Part shown: piece after piece, positions 23,601 to 35,600 of the stretch
Numbering within the stretch: position 1 is the first letter of the stretch
Layout: every line of letters begins with the position of its first letter
From: Heliocidaris tuberculata
Lineage: Eukaryota; Echinodermata; Echinoidea; Camarodonta; Echinometridae
Direction of reading: 5' to 3'
Length of the DNA stretch: 64,000 bases
Assembly: GCA_025618425.1 (NCBI GenBank)
Contig: CM046848.1
Span: 26,531,307 to 26,595,306, forward strand
Notes under the pieces: generated by a model
Told to the model about the DNA's origin: nothing
The model's database searches: none
The model's input: only the letters and a program-made list of their open reading frames with translations
Made by a program: the position numbers and the translations under genes

Positions 23601-26600
23601 TCCCTCCTTTCTAAAATTATGGTGACCACATCAATGAAGGTATTTTCACACCTGAAAAATGAAAAAAATACAAATAGATAAATATTACAGTAAACAAGAG
23701 AAAGAAAGTGAAAAGGGATGACTTTCTTACTTGCTGTTGCATCCCGACAGAATTCTGCTACTGAGCTTGTAGGACATACATCAGCTTCACAGAATGTATA
23801 GGATCTGGGGTCTACAGTGGCTGGTTGCCTTGGTACAGGTGTGTCTGTCTCTACAGGACCTTCATTAGCTGGGAGATTAGGGTCAGGGATAGATGGAGAA
23901 CCAGGGTTTGTAGCCAGATCATCAAAGGATGATGATGAGCTTTGATCACCGATATGAATAACTGGTGGTGTTGGTGGTGGCTGCGTAAATTCAGGAATGC
24001 CTGGGTAGAGTGATATTGATTCAGTAAACAGAAATCAATGTTATATTAACCAGGAAAGTTTTTTCATAAAAGGGGTGTGTAAAAACAAGTGTCCAGTATC
24101 TAGGGCACAAGCATAATAAAATATTTTCTTTGAAAAAACTGAAATTCAGGATATCTAAAATACAGAACAAATGGGACATTTACTCAAAATTGCGCGTCAC
24201 AGATTGCCAATAAGCCAGTTAATATTTACAATTTGCGGATGTGCAGATTTGTACCGAGTGCAATTGACCTTTATACGCTGTCATTTTGTACACGATGTGC
24301 GCACCAGTATGATTTTACATGTCTAACAAGTAGTGCGTCCACCACAACAAATGCGCATGCATGTACATATTGGGGTTATTTCAAGATCATTTGTACCATG
24401 AACTAATTACGAACTGGCTTATTCGTATTTGATTGACTACAACTTTTAAAGTTCATAAATTTCTTATCCTGTATCAGATTTTTCTCAAACTTTCACCGTT
24501 ACTTTTCTCTCATATTAGTGCTTTTAATCAAGGAGCTTCAAAAGCTGGAGTCACATGTAGCTCATTCCCTTTGAACCATGTTCAATGCCACCAAGGAAAA
24601 ATATGTCAGGCATGTGCTTAACGGGATCTTCACAGATAAGAAGACAAAATGATTCCTGCCTGGCTTGCTAACTTATGGGCCATTTTCAAAGGAAAATATG
24701 CTTTTGTAATGATAATTACTTTTCGCTATCACTAGTCTGATGATATGAGCAGTTCACAGTGCTTACCTTTACTGGGGGCAAGCGAAAAGAAATTGTACAA
24801 AATTCCCTGATATATGAATCAAAATTGCGCGACTGGGCATGTGTGGGCACTAATCTGACATATAACATCATAATTAACTGTACTTGAACTATTGCAATTT
24901 TTATTTTCGTTTGCAGGGAGTAATCAGAAGAGTGTCAAATTGGGGATTTTAGGATTGTGAAATTTTACTTTTTTTCCACAAATTGAAACTACTATCATAC
25001 AATATAGCCAAATTTCTGGACACAATTAGGCTTTTGTATTCAATTTTATTATAAAATTTCACTTTGTTTATTCAAATAAAAAGTGAAATATTCTCGATAT
25101 TTCATTTCTGACAAAAATCACTACTCAAGCTTTCCCATGAAGTTGGCAGCATGGAACGTCGGACATCAAAGGCTTCAGCGCACCTGTAGATTCTTTTGTG
25201 CATCCTTAGAAAGGAGCAGCTGCTTGAGATAATTTGTTGCCAGTTGAAACTCCAGCTTTCGAAGCTCCTTGTTTTAATAAAGCCAAATCATTTTGAAGGT
25301 GGAGTTTCCCTGTCAGTTTCAAGTCTTGAAAAGATGTTAGATCTACCATGAATGCAGAACCAGTTACTGGAAGCCTCTTCGACACCAGTGTGCAGGATAC
25401 ATGCAAGGGCCTTCAGACGACATATGCTGGTGTAGTTCCGTCCGTCTGTCCCACAAACTTCTGGTTCTGACTCTTCAGTTTCAGGGCAGTCGTGGGGACT
25501 GATACACCCACAAATCCCAACATTGGAAGGGTCGACCACACATTTCTGCCATACTTCACAATTGACCAAATCACATGGTCTCTCTGGCCGTACGATCTCT
25601 GTTGAAATTGATGATTTATCATGATTAGAATAAAAAATTGTTCATCATGTTGTCGTTTTTAACAGTAAATTTAAAGGGGGTCACTGATCCAAAAACACTA
25701 TTTGTATAACTTTAGAAGACAAAAAAATCATCCCCTAACACTATGAGACATTCAGATGGTTGGCATCATACAGCATTAGGGAAAATATGAATTTATATGA
25801 AAGCCTGAACAAAAGTAGACATGAAATTTGTTTACTTCTCATAAGTCATTATAACCTGTATAATATATTGATATATAAACACCCAATCCCTCTTCAAGAA
25901 AGAAATATAAGAAGCTCACAATAGTACACATTAATGGAATCCAAAATATAGAGCAAAATAGTTTTGTTAATAGTTCTCAAAATTATAACTATTGCTGTAG
26001 TTTAAGAACATATTTTTGACAAGTCTATATTCTTGACCAACATTCTTCACCAGTTGGTTAGCCTATCCTAACACTCAACACTCATCAATGGGTTAGCCTA
26101 TCCTAACACTCAACACTCATCAATGGGTTAGCCTATCCTAGCACTCAACACTCATCAATGGGTTAGCCTATCCTAGCACTCAACACTCATCAATGGGTTA
26201 GCCTATCCTAACACTCAGCACTCATCAATGTGTTAGCCTATCCTAACACTCAACACTCATCAATGGGTTAGCCTATCCTAACACTCAACACTCATCAATG
26301 GGTTAGCCTATCCTAACACTCAACACTCATCAATGGGTTAGCCTATCCTAGCACTCAACACTCATCAATGGGTTAGCCTATCCTAGCACTCAACACTCAT
26401 CAATGGGTTAGCCTATCCTAACACTCAACACTCATCAATGGGTTAGCCTATCCTAACACTCAACACTCATCAATGGGTTAGCCTATCCTAACACTCAACA
26501 CTCATCAATGGGTTAGCCTATCCTAACACCCGACACTCATCAATGGGTTAGCCTATCCTAACACTCAACACTCATCAATGGGTTAGCCTATCATAACCCT

Positions 26601-29600
26601 CAACACTCACCAATCAGCATATTATAACACTCAACACACGTCAATGGGTTAGCCTATCCTTACCCTGAAAAAAGGGTTAGCCTATACTAACCCTCAACAC
26701 TCACCAAGACAAGAAGGTAGAGGATGAGACCATTGTCCATTCTCCAGACAATCCAAGAAAGCCTCTCCTTGTAACTGATAGCCGTGGTTGCACCCAATCA
26801 AGACAGAATCTCCTATCCTGTTACTTCCCATCTTGGTTCCATGGTTTGGCGGCTGTAATTCTGGACATGTCGCTCCTAGTTATTATCCAAATTGTAATGT
26901 TTCAGAAAAAGAGTATAACAGGAAACAATAATTAGAACAAATACAGAGTATGCAACATTTCACAAATCATGAGTATGGGTAATTATACTTACATCCATAG
27001 AGCAAACAAATGGTTTAATAATAATAATAATAATATACCATAATCATATAATACTGATTTCAGAAAATCCCCTTTGGATAGGATACCAATGAATTTGGAC
27101 CAAATATTCCTCTACTAGACTAAAGGTACAAGAATATACCTGACATATATTCTACTCACATTTACCAAGTGATGATGATGATGAGGTTGGCGATGATGAT
27201 GATGAGCATAATGGTGACAATGATGCACAGAATACTGAATGTTTCAACCCACATTTTGTTTGCGCAATCTGAATTGTAGGGTGTGTGTGTGTGTTAATGC
27301 GTAGGTGTGTGAGCAGACTTGTGTGTTACGGATTTTGATACTTACTTCGGCATCGTGGCACAGAATTTGACCACTGCCCAAGCACACATGTGATTCTTCT
27401 TTCCCCTTCAAGACTGTAGCCACTATTACAGGTATAGGTAACCTCCTTGCCCATGTGGTATATTCCTTGTTTCCATCCAGAGTCATAATCTTGTCGTAGT
27501 TGACCATTGGTTGGTACTCCAGGCCATCGACAGTTCACTTCTGTAATGTAATCAAATTAGTACACAAAAATATGACTTTACTATATAGAAAAGAATTGTC
27601 TACAGTCTATTTCATTCTCTTTTATATTCAAGATACAATGCAGGTGAAGCCCACATGCAATTTAGACCATTATCATCAACGCTCCTGTAGGTAATATATC
27701 ATATGCTTTCTACATGGACTTTTGTTTGAAATTATTTTCATCTTCAAATCATGGGTTGTAAAAATGATGAAAGAGAAAAGTACTCATCATGCATTTTTCC
27801 CATACAGTAATATTTTAAAACATGTCTTAACGATGCCAGCTTAAATAATGCACAAAATATGACTAATGTGCTTCACAGTGCATTTGATTTGTTGCTAGTG
27901 ACTACTATCCCATCTACATGTAGATGAGATAAGAGACTGCTGATAGCGTAAACAAGTTGGAATGAACAAGAAACAAATCTGCCTAAAGCCCACCGCACAC
28001 TAGGATCAGTCTGTGTTCCGATTTTGGAAAAGAATGTAATAGCATTTGATATAAACATTTAAACCACACAAAATGTTTTTGAATGAGATTTTAAATAGTC
28101 ATATAAATAGTAAAATCGAAAATATGGCCTACTGCGAGCATTCTAGTCGGAGGAAAGGCAAAATCGGCTCCAAGTTGTAGTGACGTCAGAGCAGTTCTAC
28201 GATTATCTACGATTTGAAACTGATTTGGCCCTTATTCCGGGTATAGGGCTGACAGTGCACCAAAACCCTATGTTATTTTTTGTATTGTTCAGAACCTGAA
28301 TAAGGTAGATTTTGTTTGTTAAAAAAAATAATGCTATTGCGATTTATTTCCAAAATCGAATTGCAGTTGATCATATAGTGTGCGGTGGGCTTTTGTGGCT
28401 TATTTAATTAATACATAATTCGTTCTCTGTTTTTCTTGTGCCACGTTTTATTGTCATATTTTTTTTTTTCATTAAGATTTTGTAAGGAGGTAGCACTATA
28501 GCCTATCTGAAGGGGGCAAGGGGGCAATTTGCTCCCACCCCCTGACAAATTTTCAACCATGTAAAAAAATAATCAATGACAACGTACTTTTCAATCATTA
28601 TTTTAAAGTAAATTGAAACCAAATCAGTCTAAAAAACTGTATAAATCAAGGTGAATTTTTACAAAAATTTTCTCGCTCGGTCGAAATGTGACCTCGCAAA
28701 ACAAATTAGGGACTGGAAAGGGATATTCTCTGAATCACCATAGGCTCAGATGTTTCCCCCCCCCCCCCCCCGAAGTCAAGGTCCTCTACCTAAGGTGGGC
28801 CTTGAAAAATTTCTAAGAGCCAAAGTGGGCCTTGAGTTAAAAAAGGTTGAGAAATGCTGGTTTAGAGAACATTGCTGAGAAAGAGAATTAATTCAATAGA
28901 AAAAAGGATGGGGATTTATACTGTAAATCATCTTACCAGCAAACTGAACAAAGACACTGTGAGACAGAGTACCATCATGAGATCGGCAAGTGAACCGCCC
29001 AGAATGTGACACTAGTGGTGGGTTTAGTGTCATTACCATGTGTGTAGGTACATTCCTATAATAACCGTACTGCAAAAAGAAACAAAACAGTATAGAAGTT
29101 GATAACATGCAGTTTAATACTGTATATCAAATATTGTCACAATTCAATACATATAATGATCTTTATTCACTTTACGAAGAAAGATATTGACATGACATTC
29201 ACAATAACGAAAACAAGTAGAGCCCAGGACAATGAAATTAATCAAGCAGGGCCTAACAAAGAAAAACCATTTACTGGAATCATTATATAAGACATATAGT
29301 ATAATATATTAAATTAGATAAGATATAATATATTATAAGGATATAAATAAGAATTGTTTTGAACCAAAGCGGTGATGTGGTAAATATTTAATAAGCAAAT
29401 TGACGACTGAGGGCGATAGACTAGAATGAGATGGGGAGGGATGAGAGAGTAAAGAGAGAGAGAGAGAGAGAGAGAGAAAAGGGTGAGTGACTTTCGATAA
29501 GCATGATAGCGACTAGAAAGAGAGATGGAGAGAACGGCAGAGAAGGAACGAGAAATAAAGAAGAGGGGTATTCAAACTAAGAGCAGTTCAACCGTGACAG

Positions 29601-32600
29601 TTCCAGATTATAATCATAGTGAATAAGTTGTATTGTAAATGTACTTTTAGCCTAATAGATATATTCATACATGTCATATTCACAATCATAAGAAGAAAAC
29701 GAAACAAAACAAAAAAACTTTATCAAATTTCAAAATCCAATATCAATTCGTTTATACACTTTCGAATACATATTTCATTTGTTATCATTAAACTTCCAGT
29801 TACATATTTCATTTGTTATTATTATACTTCCAGTTATACATTTCATTTGTTATCATTAGACTTCCAGTTATAAAGTTCATTTGTTATCATTAACCGATGC
29901 AACTGTAATATTCTATTCACATTAGTATTTTGTTACAGTCACCAGACCATAACGATTGGTCAAAATAACAACTGGTTGTTATCAGAGAAGTGGAGGTGAC
30001 ACCCACGTAGGGTCTTGTCTTGCATGGAAGAGTGAAAATGAAGACACTACTACCATTTTACAAATTTGTGTAGATAGTTGTTTGGCGGAGGAATATGAGT
30101 TTGTTAGTTTGGTGAGTGTTTTCAGTGATCGGAAGTTTTGATTTGTCAAAAGACAGCGGCTACCAACTTCAAACGCCAAGAAGGATACTTCAAAGTTTCG
30201 ATCAGAAATGTCTTGAATGAGTGGGCCACATCTGTTACATTTATATTCATGGGCCTTGGTGATATTGAGGTCAAATGGGACAGTTAATTCAAAGATGAGT
30301 AGTTTCCTTTCATTTGGCCAGTAGACTACGAGATCAGGTTGGTCAGTTGTTGGTAATACTTCTTGCGGGATAGTGGAGGCTGATTGGGCAGTGGGCTTGT
30401 TGGACTGCGAAAGATCTGTGATGAGACGGGGGTTGGGTATGTTATTATCCTTTGTCTTGCTAAGGGCTGAATATATAACGTTTAGAACATTATCGTGCCT
30501 CCAAGTGTATCGACCTTGATTGAGTTGTACATATAATTGTTCAGTGCATGCATCAGTGTTTCTCGATTGCCGCAGAGGTCGCATTTATCTGACACATTTT
30601 TACCCCAAAGGACGAGGTTTGATTTGGTAGGTAGTGTATCTATATTGGAGTTTAGCACGAATTGCATGACCCTACGTGGGACGTCATAGATAAAACTGTT
30701 CCAGCTAACTGATAACTCTTCCTCCAAGGTGAGTGCCAACAGATTTCCTTGGAGGACGAGTGTTTTCAGTTTTTCATACCATGTTTTCCTGGTATCGTCT
30801 TTCATTGCAGATCTTACTGACTTGTGTACATTTTTGAGTACCTTGGGGTCTACAGGCTTATCTTCTGTAGAGTTTGTGTTTTCCACTATAGGGGTAACAA
30901 CATCAATAATTGGGAGCAAGGTAGATTTTCGCTTAGACCACTCGCCTTCCCTTATTATTCGAGAAGCTATTGCTGCTTGAACCTTTTCATCACCTTTCAT
31001 GATAGATGAAGTGTAAGCCGTAGCTTGACATTCCCTGTAGAGAACTGAAATTGGAGTTATACCTAAGGTTTCCTTTAGGTATACCACTATCGGCGTACCA
31101 CATTGTGGAATGTTAGCCCATTCTTTCAGTTTCCTATTAGTGAGTGCATCAAGATTGTCTAGGGTCGTCCTACTCAAGTCATGAACTGTTAGAAGAAACC
31201 TGATTGATGGTAAGTAATATCGTTTGTAGATAGCTATTATATATTCAGGACGTATCTGAGAACTAGAAATATTTTGTAAGTCCGATTTAATTTTTAACAT
31301 GACATGATTCGATATCTCTGAGTTGCTTGTGTGAAACGACACTAGTGACCCGAGGAACGTGTGAGGGTCGTCAGCTACGGATTTCACTTCATCATTCTCA
31401 ATTTTGAATTGAACAGTGGTAGGAGTTCCGGAACAAATGGAATGGGATCGACATTTGGTAGGCTTTAGCTTAAGGCTCATGGATTTAGCAAGATTATGAT
31501 TCAGTTAATTTACTCATCTTTGTAAAATCCACCATCAGCTAGAGTTTTAAAAAAAAATTTAAAAATCCCTAATCGATTTATACCTCACTATCTTGTTTCA
31601 TTGACCCTTTGTCTTTATGGCTAAAATAATTGCCCAGTTCATACTCTTTCATTAATTTTTCAAAGCTGTACTTCTACCAATAATAAGAGCAGTCTTCCAA
31701 TGAATGACATCCAACCATTTGAAATAGAATCATGATTAGGTATCCATCCCATTTTCATTCTCACGATAACTTAAGAACCATTTGGCAGATCAACTTGAAA
31801 CCATGACATTCCAGCCCATAGCTCACCGGACCATTATCTGATGTTAATAGTGCGTCTTTATTAACACCGTAAGGCATCCAACAATTAATGTATAGCTGAC
31901 TGCGTGGATAGATGACGATCGTTCCATTACTCCTAACCTGAAGTGGTTGGTTGTTATGAAAGGTGATCTGTGTGGATGCAGAAACTGCAAAACAAGAAGT
32001 ACTGTATATTGTTCATTAAAGCAAGAATGCAAGATGATGAGCACAAAATTCACCCAAATGCAACCCAAACGCAAGTTTATTGCTGTTGATGTGCAGGGAT
32101 GCATACAACTAATATTTTGTTATTCAAACATCTAGATATGTTTCATAGATTTTTAAATGTTTTTGAAATATTTTCCCAACCTCCTAAGCTCCACCCTAAA
32201 AAAAAGGCTCCAGATCTCATTCCTGCAATGACATCATCTGTCAATCATCAGATCAGCTACACTAAAATTCTACAATAGACAGTGGAATGAACTTCCCCCA
32301 GCTCAGCACATGCTCACAATAGAATTGCATGCTTTCAAACAATACCTCCTCATTACCATTCTTTTCCTGGTGATGCTACAGCATGTCTGACATAGCAACT
32401 CCTATGTAGGCATTGTGTGGTTTATTAGAACAGATGGTCATCTCTGGCAAAGCTACATACCACTGTCTCTCCTTAGCTCACTAATGATTGACCGATGATG
32501 TCATGGCAGGAATGAGATCTGAGACATTTTTTTAGGGTGGAGCTTAGAATGTTTGAGAAAATTATTTAAAAAAAAACAAAATTTATGAAACATATTTAGA

Positions 32601-35600
32601 TGTTTGAATAACAAAATATAAGTTGTATGCATCCCTGCACATCAACAGGAATCAACTTGCATTTGGGTTGCAGGGGACCTTTAATCTTACTATATGACAA
32701 ACATTTGTGACCGATCAAGCACTAAGAAAGTCAATGGCCCATGTTGATCCTCCTTCCCATGGAATCTGCCACAAGTTTTACAATTAACTCTCATCAGTCT
32801 ATCTCTGCATGCTTATTCGTACAGACTGTAGCTATAATGCTCGACATTCCCAGTACACCTCAACCCAGCCAAACCTGCAATTCAACAGACATTAAAACTA
32901 ATTCTCCTTATTCCCTTTCATTGCTTACTTCATTTAAAATCGATATGCAAGTGAACTTTTGATATCACTGTAATACCTTCATCAATTTACATTTTTTTGC
33001 TCAATTTTCAAAATGAAGAAATAAAATGAAGTAATGACTTAAAAGAATTTACCACATTAATAATCCCAGCCATTCATGTTATAAATGAAGAAGAAAGGGA
33101 TTTGATCCTCTAGCGATCATTCAAACGTAGGCAAGCTTAGAGGCGTGCACTAGCAATCCAATATTTAATACCTCTAAGATATCAAGCTATGACTATCTTG
33201 ATACTTTTTTAAAGGAAAGCTTGGTTGCATATATAGCCTCCATAATGTTGTCCTACCACAGCTAGGTTCCTCTCCTGTCCAGCTCCCTTCAGAACATGTT
33301 CTATTTGCACTGCCTTGCAACGTATACTCTCCAGGGAGTAAACAACGAGAAAGCAGGAACGTTCCTTCGGGTAGCTCGTCATGAGGGTAAGAGCTCAGTT
33401 CGTTTGTCTCTAGTCCATTCACATACTGGACAACGCGGGAAATGTAACCAGGCTTGGAACACAACCTCTCGATTCTTACTGTATGTACAAAAGAAGAAGA
33501 AAAGGATTATCATAAATAAGTATGTCAATGGGCCAAAAATGCTGGCTTCTGAAAGGTTGACGAATGTTCAATTAACCCCTTTCGAGACAATGACCACATT
33601 TTGTGGTTTGGCTCAATAACTGTCGATTCAGAGCTCTAAAAAATATATGAGATGCATGAGTAGAAAGAGCAAACATTTCTGCACAAACTCCATATTTATT
33701 GCATGACCATATTGCGATTGATGCCAGGAATTTTAAAAATGAGAATAGGCTTTAAAATCTTTAAATTGGCAACATATTGAGAGGATCTAAATCATTGTTT
33801 TTTTAAATCAAAATTTGCCATTTTTTCAACTTTTCGACAAAGTTCCCAACCATGTATATTGTTCTCAAAGACATTAAACCTTATTAAAACCATGTAGCAC
33901 TAAAAGAAAAAAAATATTGCTGCCAATTTGAAGAACAAAATATGATCAATTTAGCCCTTAAATAATTCCTGTCCTGAAAGGGTTAATTAAGTATTTCAAT
34001 GGAGTTCTATGAAAGCATGATATTATGTCCAACATAATTTATTCTTAATTTTTCATACTAGTTGTAGTTACTGTCTTCTTCATTATAGCATAATACTGCT
34101 CTAGAAAGTCTTGCTCCAAAAAAGTCAAGAATCCACTGACTAAAATACTGTTACACAATTTGGGAAAGAAACACACAACACTGTTCTTTTTGCTTGATAT
34201 ACAGGCCCATAGATCACATTTTCTACCAAGGTATTAAAATGATTAGAACCCTCAAATTTGCAACAGAATTTATAATTATAACATACATGCATACTACTAA
34301 AACCGTATTCCCATAAAATAACTTTATATTTTGTTTTAAAGATTGTATTCTTTTGTAAAATCTGTCATTCAAGCAGAATAGTGTTCATCATCCTATACAT
34401 CATATATTTCGCGAATTTTGAGAGTGGCGAGTGGGTCGCGAATGTAACAACCTGCTAAAATATTGCAAAACTTCATACACAGTAGATGTGCGTCTGGCCT
34501 GGGCATCCGTACACAGCCGGCCAGCTGTACTACCAGTACTGGTACTGTATCCAATTGTCTCTGAGCTGCTATAGCTAGTGCAGCGTGGCTGTATGTATAT
34601 GTGGACTGTGTAGAAGCTTACTAAATTCACCACTTCAATTTGTGAAAGTGCATCATCATTGCTGTTTGTAGATTTCAGAATTTACCAATCGCAAATTTAA
34701 CCACTCGTGAAATAGCCTGGTTAGTCCAATTCACGAAAAATTATGATGTCTGCAAAATATTTGGCATATACAGTATAAAAGTATGACATTAATCAGGACA
34801 GGAATTTAATAACTGTTCAATTACATCAAGTTTTAATTTTTTTTTCTTCAAACAAATCAAATGTTTATTGAATTGCATGGACAAGCAACCATAAAGATAC
34901 AATAGCCAGTCAATTTGTCTATAATCAGGCTTACCACATATCGGCACAATGACTGACCATTCTCCTTTTTCCAAGCATGTTGTTGTGACAGCACTCTGAG
35001 CTAAATAGCCAGGATTACATCTCACAGAGATGTCCACTTGCTCACCAATTGGCAAACCTTCATTAAAGATATTCCCAAGGTAACCTATGATAGAGTAACG
35101 CTCTCCATTGGATCTCTCAGGGAGCATGCATCGCGGAGGAGCTGTTGAAAAGAAGGATCACATATAAGGCACATGTACTGAAAATTGTCATACAAGCAGA
35201 AATCCCTAAAACACGATGTAATATACCTAAAATTATTTCAAAACTGACAATTATGTAACACATTTCACAATAATAACTCATGTTTTGCATTTCACTCATT
35301 TTGAAAATGTTCCCATGCATCAAATAATAGAGGAAAACTTGGGGACAACAGATTCTAATCGTTCATTTGTCTGTTTATGCTGCAGTTTGTGATTTTGATA
35401 ATATGATAACCAGACTGACTAATCAAACTATTCAAATTCATCAGAATCTTTACCTGCTACCCTACACACTGGCTCGGATCCTGTCCATTGTCCATTATCA
35501 CACTCTCTCTCGGCAATCCCTTGAATTTCCCAGCCTTCAATGCAGCTGTACCTGATCCTTGCCCCATGAACATATCCTTGTACCCCTGATAGTGTTTCAA

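Noticed and set aside
24424..25346. Second FIMAC exon, expected by analogy with C6/C7
   Set aside because: No Cys-rich open stretch with splice sites is found; only one FIMAC is present in the window.
26044..26640. CRISPR-like array
   Set aside because: The whole 35-bp unit is repeated without unique spacers, in a eukaryotic intron; it is a minisatellite.
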